Origin: DASYHS01 sp035998295
Lineage (GTDB): Bacteria > Pseudomonadota > Alphaproteobacteria > Azospirillales > Azospirillaceae
NCBI RefSeq assembly: GCF_035998295.1
Contig: NZ_DASYHS010000224.1
Coordinates: 1 to 64,000, forward strand
Length of the DNA: 64,000 bases
Direction: 5' to 3'
The notes beneath the pieces are model-generated. The model was not told the DNA's origin. It did no database searches and saw nothing but the letters and a program-made list of their open reading frames with translations. A program made the position numbers and the translations under genes. Below, piece after piece: positions 14,268 through 22,429 of the stretch. Every line of letters starts with the position of its first letter. The first letter of the stretch is position 1.

Positions 14268-15176
14268 TTATGCGACCGAAGCCATCGCCGCCGACATCGG
14301 CATGCGAACGCGGTTGTGCTTGTAGCGGTCCTCGCCCTTCACCAGGATCGTGGAGTAGCGGTCCAGCGGCAGGGTCTCGCCGAAGTGGTGGAACGACTCC
14401 TGGCCCGAATACACCTTCACGTGGGTCGGGACGAAGCGGGTCGCCCAGCCGAAGCGCACGGAGTCCTTGCTGCTGTTCGGATTGGAACCGTGCATGCACC
14501 GCGAGGTGAAGATGAAGAACTGGCCCGGCTGGACTTCCATGTGGACCGCGTTCTTCTCTTCCGGCTTCCAGTTCGGATCGAGCTTCAGCTTCTCGTAGTC
14601 GTAGCCGTAGAAGCCGGACTTCGTGCCGTCATCGAGCTCGCGCTTGTTGAAGTTCTCCGGCTCGAACTTGATGTTGCGCTTCTCGTCGAAGTACCAGGTC
14701 CGGTGGCTCTTCGGCATCAGCTTGAGGCAGCCGTTCTCCTTGGTGGTCTTCGTCATCGCGATCCAGGCCGTCAGCTCCCACGGCCGGCCTTCCTCGGGCG
14801 CGGTCGGGACCAGCTTCTCGGTGCCTTCGAACTCGACGAAGCTCTCGGCCTGGTGCCAGTCGGTGCCTTCGTCACCGGGGTATTTCGGGAACCACTCCGT
14901 CCGCCAGCTCAGCACGTCCGGGCCGAGGATGCTCGAGACGCGGTCCACGATCTTCGGATGGCTGATGACCTTGTTCAGCTGCGGAAGGTCGAGGTGCCGG
15001 TCGTAGTTCAGCTTGCTGTTCGGGAACGGAGCGGTGCTCGTGTCCAGGAGGTCCATGCGGGTCTGTTCCCAGACCTCCGTCATCTCTTCCGGCTCGTACA
15101 GCGTGAACGGCCCGGCGAAGCCGTTCTGGTAGAAGAAGTCCTTCTCCGTCTCGGAGAGATGGAAGTTCTTTTGCAT
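14268..15176 (-). CDS. SyrB2-like Fe(II)/2-oxoglutarate-dependent aliphatic halogenase
   Basis: 302 residues (SyrB2 is 310), ATG at 15176 after AGGAG. The PhyH-type fold carries the segment W-R-T-E-W-F-P-K-Y-P-G-D-E-G-T-D-W-H-Q-A at about residues 91-110, almost the same as in SyrB2. The decisive residue is Ala110 (codon GCC, complement of 14847-14849): the metal site is His108-x-Ala110, where hydroxylases have Asp or Glu. In known carrier-protein halogenases that vacancy holds chloride on the iron. The distal His is His229 (C-M-H-G-S) and the 2-oxoglutarate-binding Arg is Arg247 (G-W-A-T-R). The adjacent free-standing A and T domains supply the substrate form these enzymes need, an aminoacyl thioester. 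Halogen and substrate are not fixed by sequence. Confidence 0.92.
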   Translation of the reverse strand: MQKNFHLSETEKDFFYQNGFAGPFTLYEPEEMTEVWEQTRMDLLDTSTAPFPNSKLNYDRHLDLPQLNKVISHPKIVDRVSSILGPDVLSWRTEWFPKYPGDEGTDWHQAESFVEFEGTEKLVPTAPEEGRPWELTAWIAMTKTTKENGCLKLMPKSHRTWYFDEKRNIKFEPENFNKRELDDGTKSGFYGYDYEKLKLDPNWKPEEKNAVHMEVQPGQFFIFTSRCMHGSNPNSSKDSVRFGWATRFVPTHVKVYSGQESFHHFGETLPLDRYSTILVKGEDRYKHNRVRMPMSAAMASVA

Positions 15177-15208
15177 TTGAATTCTCCTGATTGCGACTAG
15201 AACTACGT

Positions 15209-15469
15209 TCAGTCGGCGGCCGAAACGGTCGACCGGCTGTGCTCCATTTGAGCGTCGATCGCTGCGCTGATGGCGGCGACCGTGGAGTCCGTCTTGTCGA
15301 AGAAGACCCGCGGCGGGGGAGTGACGCCGGTCTTCTCCTTGACCTGCTTGAGGACCTGGACGAGGTTCAGCGAGTTACCTCCGATGTCCAGGAAGCGCGT
15401 GTCGCGGTTCACGTTCTTGACCCCGATCACGTCTTCCAGGATCTGAGCCAACATGGCTTCGGTCTTCAT
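15209..15469 (-). CDS. Free-standing peptidyl carrier protein
   Basis: 86 residues. The start codon overlaps the stop of the adenylation gene as ATGA, with GGAGGTGG upstream. A four-helix carrier protein with the phosphopantetheine attachment site F-L-D-I-G-G-N-S-L, Ser33, a PCP-like rather than fatty-acid-ACP-like motif. It needs a phosphopantetheinyl transferase; an Sfp-type one is encoded at 26916-27665. Translational coupling to the A domain, and the halogenase 32 bases downstream, indicate that it carries the amino acid during chlorination. Confidence 0.9.
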   Translation of the reverse strand: MKTEAMLAQILEDVIGVKNVNRDTRFLDIGGNSLNLVQVLKQVKEKTGVTPPPRVFFDKTDSTVAAISAAIDAQMEHSRSTVSAAD

Positions 15470-17061
15470 GGGGTTACCACCTCCTGATTTTGGCGATTCA
15501 TGTGATTGTCGAGTATCGACAGGAGCGCCTTGCGGTCCGTCTTCCCCGACGACAGCTGCGGGAACTCGTCCAGGACCTCGATGAAGCGAGGGACCATGTA
15601 GCTCGGCAGCTCGTCCACGAGGCGCTTCCTGATCAGTTCGATCTGCCGATCGATCTGAAACTTCCGACCCTTTTCCAGAAGGACCCCTGCCGCCAGCACG
15701 CTTTCTCCATACTTGGAGCTGAGCAGGACGATCTCGGAGCCATGCACGTGCGGTACACTGTTGATCACGCGCTGGACTTCGTTGAGGTGGACACGGTAAC
15801 CACCGATATTCACCTCGTTGTCCTTTCTACCGATGTAGAACAGGCTGCCGTCTTCCAGGTACGTGCAGACGTCGCCCGTGCGGTAGCAGCGGACCCCCTC
15901 GAACTCGATCACCTTGGCCGCCGTCTCCTGGGGCATGTTGCAGTAGCCCCTCATCACCTGCGACCCGCCGATCAGCAGCTCGCCGGGGACGTTGGCCGCG
16001 TCGATGCGCCCGCCCTGGTCGTCGATGAGGAAGACCCGCGCATGCGCGAGCGGCTTGCCGATCGGGTAGAGCTGCTGGCGGTCCGGCTCGATCTCCCGGA
16101 TCACGTGGGCGGTCGCGGCGCAGGTGCATTCGGTCGGCCCGTAGGCGTTGATCACCCGGACGCCGGGCACCTTCCTCAGCCAGCGCTGGACCGTCTTGAT
16201 GTCCGGCACGTCGGTGCCGCTCAGGATGGTCTTCACGTGCGGCAGCGGAGCGGCGTCGAAATCGGCCGCCTGGACGATGAGGCCGAGCATCATCCCCCAG
16301 GCGGAGAAATGGGTCACGGCGTTGGCCCGGATCGTCTCGAACACGAGGTCCGGCACGATGACGTCGTCGTACACGTGCAGCTGCGCGCCCTGGTAGAGCG
16401 GGAACAGCATGTCCATCAGGTAGACGTCGAAGTTCAGGGGCGAGAAGCTGGCGCACACCGAGTCCGCGGTGACGTCGTACACCTCGCGGGTGCCGACGAA
16501 GAAATCGGCCATGCTGCCATGCTCGATCAGCACGCCCTTGGGGCGCCCCGTGGAACCGGACGTGTAGATGCAGTACGCGACGCCATCCAGCCGCGGTTCG
16601 GGCAGCGGCACGGCCTGCGGTTCGGGCGAGCCCCCGGCCCCGCCCGGCTCGTCCTGCGCGAGCAGCCGTTCGAGGTCGCTCACCATCAGTATCGTCGTGC
16701 CCGCGGGGACATGCGCCGCGACCGCGTCGCGCAGGTCCGGTTCCGTGATCACGACGGCGGGCGCGACGTCGCCCAGGATGTACTGCAGCCGCCCGTCCGG
16801 CATGCGCGGGTCGAGCGGGACGTGGACGCAGTCCGCCTTGAAGGTGCCCAGGATCGCCGCCACCAGAATGGCGCGGCGGGGTGCCACCATCGCCACGCGG
16901 TCTCCGGACCCGCACCCGAGCTCACGCAAATGCATCGCGAAGCGGGTGCTGAAACGGTCGAGGGCAGCGTAATCGATGCCGACGCGCGTATCGGACAGGG
17001 CGCATTTGGCCGGGCTGGTCCGGGCATGAGCCCGGAGGGCTTCAATGACGTGTTGGCGCAT
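15466..17061 (-). CDS. Free-standing NRPS-type adenylation domain
   Basis: 531 residues from the ATG at 17061. Core motifs in order: A3 Y-T-S-G-S-T-G-R-P-K-G (167-176), A4 with F-D at 211-212, A5 N-A-Y-G-P-T-E (305-311), A7 Y-R-T-G-D (393-397), A8 G-R-K-D-N-E-V-N-I-G-G-Y-R-V (411-424), A10 S-S-G-K-T-D-R-K-A-L with Lys507. The Asp after Phe in A4 is the usual alpha-amine-binding residue, so the substrate is an alpha-amino acid; the rest of the specificity code cannot be read safely by eye. No condensation or carrier domain is attached. It is the first gene of the operon, 110 bases from a lux-type box, and is coupled to the carrier protein gene. Confidence 0.92.
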   Translation of the reverse strand: MRQHVIEALRAHARTSPAKCALSDTRVGIDYAALDRFSTRFAMHLRELGCGSGDRVAMVAPRRAILVAAILGTFKADCVHVPLDPRMPDGRLQYILGDVAPAVVITEPDLRDAVAAHVPAGTTILMVSDLERLLAQDEPGGAGGSPEPQAVPLPEPRLDGVAYCIYTSGSTGRPKGVLIEHGSMADFFVGTREVYDVTADSVCASFSPLNFDVYLMDMLFPLYQGAQLHVYDDVIVPDLVFETIRANAVTHFSAWGMMLGLIVQAADFDAAPLPHVKTILSGTDVPDIKTVQRWLRKVPGVRVINAYGPTECTCAATAHVIREIEPDRQQLYPIGKPLAHARVFLIDDQGGRIDAANVPGELLIGGSQVMRGYCNMPQETAAKVIEFEGVRCYRTGDVCTYLEDGSLFYIGRKDNEVNIGGYRVHLNEVQRVINSVPHVHGSEIVLLSSKYGESVLAAGVLLEKGRKFQIDRQIELIRKRLVDELPSYMVPRFIEVLDEFPQLSSGKTDRKALLSILDNHMNRQNQEVVTP

Positions 17062-17146
17062 GCGCCGGTACCCTCTTTAAAGGTAATTCAGTTTATATTG
17101 TCCAGACTATTTATCGTCCGGACACGTCTGCTTGATTTCCCGGCAT

Positions 17147-17191
17147 GTTATAAGTATGACCCGGACGCAGAAACTGTCAGAACTGGCAGAC
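17147..17191 (-). promoter_or_regulatory. Lux-type box and -10 of the halogenase operon
   Basis: AACTGTCAGAACTGGCAGAC at 17172-17191 matches 14 of 20 bases of the LasR-type box ACCTGCCAGTTCTGGCAGGT and contains the dyad CTGTCAG-AA-CTGGCAG. On the minus strand a TATAAC hexamer occupies 17152-17147. Taking it as -12 to -7 puts +1 near 17140 and the dyad centre at about -41.5, the class II activator position of LuxR-type proteins. The start of the A-domain gene is about 80 bases further on. The box differs from that at 1616-1635 but shares CTGT...CAG. Confidence 0.65.
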
Positions 17192-17502
17192 GGTAGATTA
17201 AGGCGATTCTATCCCGATCTTCGGGCGCCGGACGGCCCAGGCCCTTGGGTGGCGGCCATCTTCATGGTTGACGCAGCCGCACCGCGCGACGCTTCCGGTG
17301 AAACTTTCAATTACTGGAAAATTGTCGTCCGGCGACGCGGCGGGGTCCGGGCCGCGCCGGCCCCGCACGCCCTTACGACCAATGCACCGTTGCCCCGGAA
17401 CGCACCACGCGAAGCGGGGCTAGGCTGAAGCTTGCAGCCGCCCGCCGGCAGCGGCTCCTGCCGGCACCCCTGCCCCAAGGCCATTCACGAGGAGGAGGCA
17501 CC
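17192..17502. other. Divergent intergenic region before the cupin gene
   Basis: About 310 bases between the lux-type box and the secreted cupin. It drifts from AT-rich to GC-rich and has no convincing gene; a short plus-strand frame from 17132 has no recognisable family and no ribosome site. A GGAGGAGG ribosome site just before 17503 belongs to the cupin gene. Confidence 0.5.
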
Positions 17503-18057
17503 ATGAGGAGCATCGCATTCGTGACCGCCGCAGCACTCACCCTTTCCGCCGCCCTTTCCGCCCTGCCGGCATCCGCGCAGACGCCCGCGCCCGGACAGGC
17601 GGCGGGAGAACACGAGTTCCTGACGCCGGACCAGCTCGAGTGGCAGCCCGCCCCTCCCGGACTGCCTCCCGGGGCCGAGATCGCCGTGCTGCGCGGCGAT
17701 CCCGGCGGCACGGACGGCACCTTCGCGATGCGCCTGCGGGTTCCCGCCGGCTACTACGTGGCCCCGCATTCGCACCCGACCGCCGAGAACCTCACCCTCG
17801 TCTCCGGCTCGATGCGGTACGGCATGGGCGACGAGGCCGACGAGGCGCAGACGACGGAACTGCCGGCCGGCACCTACATCTTCCTGCCGGAAGGGCACAC
17901 CCACTACGTCTGGGCCGGGGACGAGGGCTTCGTGCTGGAGATCCAGGCGGCGGCCCCCTTCGACATCACCTATGTCGACCCCGCGAACGACCCGCGCGAG
18001 GCCCAGGCCCAGGCGGACACCTCCCCCGGGACCACGCCCGGGCAGAGCGCCCAATAG
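17503..18057 (+). CDS. Secreted cupin-domain protein
   Basis: 184 residues with a clear Sec signal peptide (residues 1-25, ending A-S-A-Q). The mature part is one cupin: H-S-H-P-T-A-E-N-L-T-L-V-S-G (two His and the Glu of motif 1) and L-P-E-G-H-T-H-Y-V-W (motif 2), so a metal-binding beta-barrel is expected in the periplasm. The C-terminal about 20 residues are low-complexity. Such small exported cupins have no agreed function. It is divergent from the halogenase operon with its own strong ribosome site (GAGGAGG). The lux-type box could in principle serve it too, but at 17182 it lies about 320 bases away. Confidence 0.8.
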   Translation: MRSIAFVTAAALTLSAALSALPASAQTPAPGQAAGEHEFLTPDQLEWQPAPPGLPPGAEIAVLRGDPGGTDGTFAMRLRVPAGYYVAPHSHPTAENLTLVSGSMRYGMGDEADEAQTTELPAGTYIFLPEGHTHYVWAGDEGFVLEIQAAAPFDITYVDPANDPREAQAQADTSPGTTPGQSAQ

Positions 18058-18066
18058 GACGGGACC

Positions 18067-18099
18067 GGCCGGCGGCGCACGGGCTGCGCGCCGCCGGCC
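18067..18099 (+). terminator. GC hairpin after the cupin gene
   Basis: Perfect 12-bp stem (18067-18078 with 18088-18099), 9-base loop, ten bases after the cupin stop. No T-tract follows, so it is either a Rho-dependent pause or a weak intrinsic terminator. Confidence 0.55.
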
Positions 18100-18242
18100 C
18101 ACCTTCCCCGATCGACCGCCGGCAGCATTGTTTCCATTTGCAGGCAAGAAATACCGACACTATCATTCGGTTAATTTCGCCAACAATGGAGACGCCGGGC
18201 CCGCCACGCGCCCGTGGCGGCCGGCACGCGAGGTCGATCACC

Positions 18243-18566
18243 ATGCCCATCGTCGTCTACGTGCAGAAGGACGGAACCGAGACCCGGGTCGACGTCCCCG
18301 AGGGCACGAGCGTGATGCTCGGGGCCGTCCAGAACGACATCGGCGGCATCGAAGCCGAATGCGGCGGCTGCTGCTCCTGCGCGACCTGCCATGTCTACGT
18401 CGACGAGGCCTTCGCCGCGCGCCTGCCGCCGCCCGAAGAGATCGAGGGCGAGCTGCTGAGCGGCGTGGCCGCCGAACGCCGCCCCACCAGCCGCCTGAGC
18501 TGCCAGCTCGCGGTGACGGCGGCCCTGGACGGGCTGGTCGTCCACATGCCCGACACCCAGTACTGA
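18243..18566 (+). CDS. 2Fe-2S ferredoxin (adrenodoxin type)
   Basis: 107 residues from the ATG at 18243. Putidaredoxin/adrenodoxin-like fold with the cluster ligands in E-C-G-G-C-C-S-C-A-T-C-H-V-Y-V and the final Cys in R-L-S-C-Q-L. An additional Cys sits inside the usual C-x5-C-x2-C motif. It passes single electrons to an oxygenase such as a P450 or Rieske enzyme. Its reductase follows 14 bases later. No P450 or Rieske oxygenase is encoded in the window, so the electron acceptor is elsewhere. Vicinity to the halogenase cluster is noted, but Fe/2OG enzymes do not need this chain. Confidence 0.9.
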   Translation: MPIVVYVQKDGTETRVDVPEGTSVMLGAVQNDIGGIEAECGGCCSCATCHVYVDEAFAARLPPPEEIEGELLSGVAAERRPTSRLSCQLAVTAALDGLVVHMPDTQY

Positions 18567-18580
18567 AGCCGGCGGCATCG

Positions 18581-19804
18581 ATGCCGGACGGCCTCGTCGT
18601 CGTCGGCGGCTCCTATGCCGCCGTCCAGATCGCGGCATCCGCCCGCGAGCGCGGCTTCGACGGGCCGATCCGCCTGGTCGGCGAGGAGGAGGAGCCCCCC
18701 TACCAGCGGCCGCCGCTGTCCAAGGGCTTCCTGACCGGGAAGACGACGGCGGCGATGCTGCCGCTGCGCGCCGAGGCCTTCTACCGCAACGCCGCCATCG
18801 ACCTCGTGCTCGGCACGCGGGTCACGGCCGTGGACCGCATCGACCGCGTCGTGACCATGGCCGACGGCCGGCACCTGCGCTACGACCGCCTCGCGCTCGC
18901 GCTGGGCGCCCGCCCCCGCCCGCTGCCAGTGCCGGGCGCCGGACTCGACGGCGTGCTTGCCCTGCGCACGCTCGCCGACGCCGAGCGGCTGCGCGCCGTG
19001 GCGGCGCAGGCGGGCGAGGTCGTGGTGGTCGGCGGCGGCTTCATCGGGCTCGAGGTCGCGTCCGCCCTGGTCGGCCCCGGCAGGGCCGTCACCGTCGTGG
19101 AGGCGCAGGACCGCCTGCTGGCGCGCGCCCTGCCGCCCGCGGTTTCGGAGTTCCTGGCCGGCGTCCATCGCGCGCGCGGCGTCCGGCTGGCGCTACGGAC
19201 CGGCGTGCGGTCGATCGACGGGACGGGGGGTCGCGTCCGGTCGGTCACGCTCGACGACGGACGGACGCTGGGGGCGGATCTCGTCGTGGTGGGCATCGGC
19301 GCCGTTCCCAATGCCGAGATCGCGCAGGCCTGCGGGCTGCCCTGCGACGACGGGATCCTCGTCGACCGGTTCGCGACGACGGCGGACCCCGCGATCGTCG
19401 CGGCCGGCGACTGCACGCGCCACCCGAACGTCCATGCCGGCCGGCCGCTGCGGCTCGAATCGGTCCAGAACGCGCTCGACCAGGCGCGGGCGGCAGCCGG
19501 GTCGGCCATGGGGACGCCGACGCCCCATGACGCGGTGCCGTGGTTCTGGTCCGACCAGTACGAGGTGAAGCTGCAGATGGCCGGCCTGTCCCAGGGCGCC
19601 GACCGCTCGGCCCTGCGCGGATCGGCCGACCAGGGGCGCTTCTCGCTGTTCCATTTCCGCGACGGCCGGCTGATCGCGGTCGATTCGGTCAACCGCCCGG
19701 CCGATCACATGGCGGCGCGGCGCCTGCTGGCGGCAGGGAGGCCTCTGACCGCTGAACAAGCCGCGGACGAGAGCATCGACCTGAAGTTGCTCATCGGGAG
19801 CTGA
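18581..19804 (+). CDS. FAD-dependent ferredoxin reductase
   Basis: 407 residues from the ATG at 18581. Putidaredoxin-reductase-like: FAD motif V-V-V-G-G-S-Y-A-A-V-Q at residue 6, P-Y-Q-R-P-P-L-S-K-G-F-L near 46, NAD motif V-V-V-G-G-G-F-I-G-L-E-V-A near 148, and the second FAD motif A-A-G-D-C-T-R-H near 272. It transfers electrons from NAD(P)H to the 2Fe-2S ferredoxin encoded just upstream; the two form one transcription unit. The partner oxygenase is not in the window. Confidence 0.92.
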   Translation: MPDGLVVVGGSYAAVQIAASARERGFDGPIRLVGEEEEPPYQRPPLSKGFLTGKTTAAMLPLRAEAFYRNAAIDLVLGTRVTAVDRIDRVVTMADGRHLRYDRLALALGARPRPLPVPGAGLDGVLALRTLADAERLRAVAAQAGEVVVVGGGFIGLEVASALVGPGRAVTVVEAQDRLLARALPPAVSEFLAGVHRARGVRLALRTGVRSIDGTGGRVRSVTLDDGRTLGADLVVVGIGAVPNAEIAQACGLPCDDGILVDRFATTADPAIVAAGDCTRHPNVHAGRPLRLESVQNALDQARAAAGSAMGTPTPHDAVPWFWSDQYEVKLQMAGLSQGADRSALRGSADQGRFSLFHFRDGRLIAVDSVNRPADHMAARRLLAAGRPLTAEQAADESIDLKLLIGS

Positions 19805-19861
19805 TGCTCGCGGGAACTCCCTGACCGGCGGGCACGCAGAAACCCTGGCCCCCGCCGCGCC

Positions 19862-20749
19862 TCATTCAGTGCGGGCGCTTGCCTCTCCGACCAGCCATGT
19901 CATGAATGCGGCCACCTCCGGACGCCTGATGGCCTCCGCTGATGCGACGAAGTGGTAGGCGTACGGCGCGGCGCAACGGCGGTCGATGGGCACCACGATG
20001 GCGCCGGTCGACAACTCGGGCTCCAAGTAAATGTCGTGAACGAGGGCGATGCCCTGCCCTGCCGCAGCCGCCTTGATCAGCAGCAGATCGTCCGAGAACA
20101 CGGGCCCGAGTGCCGCTCGTTCGTCATGGATACCTTGAGAACGGAACCAACGTAGCCAGTTGGCTCTCGCAGGCTCCTGGAGCAGGCGGGCGTTCAGGCA
20201 ATCCGCCGGGTCGGTCACTGATCCTGCAAACAGTCCAGGACGGCAAATGGGTACCAGCGCCGGCTGCAACAGCAAGAAACTATCGAGTCCGGAATAGCTG
20301 CCCTGTCCATACCGAATCGCCACGTCGGTCTTCTCGGCCCGCAAGTCGACCAATCTCGTGGAGGATTCTATGGAAATCTCGACGTTGGGATGGCTTTGAC
20401 GAAACTGATCGAGGCGCGGAACCAACCATCCCGCTGCGAAGGACGCGGTCGTAGTAATGTTCAGGTGCCTTGGTTTCTCGGCCCCAGACTTGGCGCCATC
20501 GACAGCGTCATCGATCTGCTCGAAAGCGCCGACTAGGGATGCATAGAGCTTCTCGCCGTCCGGGGCCGGTCTGATGCCTCCTCCGGAGCGGTGCAGCAGG
20601 ATCGTTCCCAAGCGCTGCTCCAGAAGCTTCATCTGCTGGCTTACCGCACCGACGGTCACGCCCAGGGCCGCCGCGGCGCCGGACATGTTGCCCCGCTTCA
20701 CCACCTCCACGAACGCCTTGAGTGCTAGATACGGAACTTTGTACGCCAT
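19862..20749 (-). CDS. LysR-family regulator, GcvA-like
   Basis: 295 residues from the ATG at 20749. N-terminal helix-turn-helix (L-K-A-F-V-E-V-V-K-R-G-N-M-S-G-A-A-A-A-L-G-V-T-V-G-A-V-S-Q) is followed by the GcvA-type effector domain with D-V-A-I-R-Y-G near residue 155. The wing segment Q-Q-M-K-L-L-E-Q-R-L-G is typical. It lies 66 bases after the EamA transporter gene in the same orientation, so it may regulate that exporter or the RidA/EPSPS-like genes beyond it. Base composition is more typical of the chromosome than that of the next island. Confidence 0.85.
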   Translation of the reverse strand: MAYKVPYLALKAFVEVVKRGNMSGAAAALGVTVGAVSQQMKLLEQRLGTILLHRSGGGIRPAPDGEKLYASLVGAFEQIDDAVDGAKSGAEKPRHLNITTTASFAAGWLVPRLDQFRQSHPNVEISIESSTRLVDLRAEKTDVAIRYGQGSYSGLDSFLLLQPALVPICRPGLFAGSVTDPADCLNARLLQEPARANWLRWFRSQGIHDERAALGPVFSDDLLLIKAAAAGQGIALVHDIYLEPELSTGAIVVPIDRRCAAPYAYHFVASAEAIRRPEVAAFMTWLVGEASARTE

Positions 20750-20815
20750 TCCGCCGATCATAATGGCGGCGGATGACGCGCGTCCCACGAGAAATCCGTT
20801 TCTCCGTCGGCGACG

Positions 20816-21757
20816 TTACGAACTGCGCCGGCCGAGGCGGACACGGGCTGGACGATCCAGGCCGCGCGGCTCCCGATTGACGAGGTAAACTCCAACCGCA
20901 ACCAAGAGCCCACCGAATCCGAGCGCAGCCGTAATCTCCTCGCCTAAGATCACACTTGCGAGCAGCATTCCGAATAGCGGGGTCAAAAACGAGAACGCCG
21001 ACAACCTTCCTGCCGGGTAAACGGTAACCATCCAGAACCAAGCCAAGTAACTCAGGAACGCAACCACAACAACTTGGTAGAGCAAAGCACCGACAACCAG
21101 GGCATGGAAATTCATAGACTCCCTATCCTCCACCCAATAGGACACCGCAAACAATATGACGGAAGAAAGCGACAACTGATAAAATAGAGTTCTCCCTGCG
21201 CTAATCCGCGCGAGAGGACTTACTTTGATGATAATGGTGACGGCCGCCCACAACGCGGCGGAACCAAGCACCATGACGTCGCCTACGAGTTCATCGGAGT
21301 CGGGCAGCCTAAATGCTTCAGAAAAAACAATCCCAAGTCCCATGAAAGCACAGGCAAGCCCTACCGCCGATGTTGGCCGGATACGCTCCCCAGGTATGAG
21401 GACATGTGCCGCGATAGCAACGAAGAACGGCGAGGCGTACTGAAAAACCACACTGCGGGAAGCGCTAGTGTAAGTTAACCCTACATACAGAAGAATGAAT
21501 TCTGCAGAAAACAGAGTGCCTATAACTATTCCATAAATTAAGGTGCCATCCCTGGCGAAAATTCTGTCGCCCCGCAATACGCTCCACGCACCGACCAAAA
21601 TCAATGCACCACATGACCGCAAGGCCGCTTGGAAAATCGGCGGCACTCCCTCGTTCGCAAGCTTTATAGCGACCTGCTGCCCGCCCCAAGTTAAACATAT
21701 AACTACCATCGCGGCTATCGCGACAAAATCAAGTGAATTTCTTCGCTCAGGCGTCAT
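20816..21757 (-). CDS. EamA-family (DMT) exporter
   Basis: 313 residues from the ATG at 21757; a GTG at 21808 would add 17 residues and cannot be excluded. Ten hydrophobic segments in two EamA repeats, with T-W-G-G-Q-Q-V-A near residue 23 and the second repeat ending L-G-E-E-I-T-A-A-L-G-F-G-G. DMT-superfamily exporters carry amino acids and other small metabolites out of the cell. GC content is lower than that of the neighbouring LysR gene, so it may belong to the acquired island with the RidA and EPSPS-like genes and export their product. That is inference. Confidence 0.85.
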   Translation of the reverse strand: MTPERRNSLDFVAIAAMVVICLTWGGQQVAIKLANEGVPPIFQAALRSCGALILVGAWSVLRGDRIFARDGTLIYGIVIGTLFSAEFILLYVGLTYTSASRSVVFQYASPFFVAIAAHVLIPGERIRPTSAVGLACAFMGLGIVFSEAFRLPDSDELVGDVMVLGSAALWAAVTIIIKVSPLARISAGRTLFYQLSLSSVILFAVSYWVEDRESMNFHALVVGALLYQVVVVAFLSYLAWFWMVTVYPAGRLSAFSFLTPLFGMLLASVILGEEITAALGFGGLLVAVGVYLVNREPRGLDRPARVRLGRRSS

Positions 21758-22429
21758 GACAACAATCCATGAAATTTCCGACTGCAAACCACTATTGTCG
21801 AAGCGCACAAATCCAGCAAATTATTTTAACTAAATGGTGCGTTTAGTCCGCCTAAAAAGCCATATACGCCTATCATCAGGATGTGCCTTCCAATGCAGCG
21901 CGCTCATTTGAATTTCCTATGTCACGACAAAGCATTTCACATTATGGCTTCTCAATGAAGAGTATTCCCATACGTCCGGATAACGGAAACCAACGCACAT
22001 CGCGTCGGCACGAACGCCCCTTCCTAAACTACGTAATAGGCACTCGCAGCATCAACAATCAACGTTCTTGCAGCGAGCGATGCGCATCACCAGATGGCTG
22101 ATCTCACTAAACTCGACCACTCCAGAACCGAACGTTGAGAACAGAAAGAACACCCCCCTTAATACAGAAAAATATTATATTATTTTTTCCAGATCCCCAG
22201 TCGCCGCCCTCGCCGCCAGAAGCATTTCCCTAACAATTTCTGATAATGCAGCATTATAATGCAAAATATAATATCGTGCATATCGAATTTTATAGTTCAT
22301 ACGCCGCCAAACTTCCATTCACATGTAGAGAGTAATTTCTTCTCGTTGTCGAAAGACGACGGAGAAAATTTCCTACAAATGGAGGATACCGTGAGTGTCG
22401 CGTTTTCGACTGATTAACAACTACGGACA
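21758..22429. other. AT-rich intergenic region of the island
   Basis: About 670 bases of markedly AT-rich sequence without a recognisable gene, between the divergent EamA and RidA-like genes. It contains long A/T runs around 22165-22190 and a perfect 12-base palindrome GCATTATAATGC at 22251-22262, a possible operator. A short frame GTG...TAA at 22391-22417 (eight codons) has a strong GGAGG site and ends 13 bases before the RidA-like start; it could be a leader peptide. Composition suggests recent transfer. Confidence 0.6.

Noticed and set aside
14268..15176. Phytanoyl-CoA-type hydroxylase
   Set aside because: Family-level name only; the metal-site Ala in H-Q-A is incompatible with an ordinary hydroxylase facial triad.
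17132..17428. Plus-strand gene over the lux-type box
   Set aside because: No ribosome site, no family, composition of intergenic DNA.
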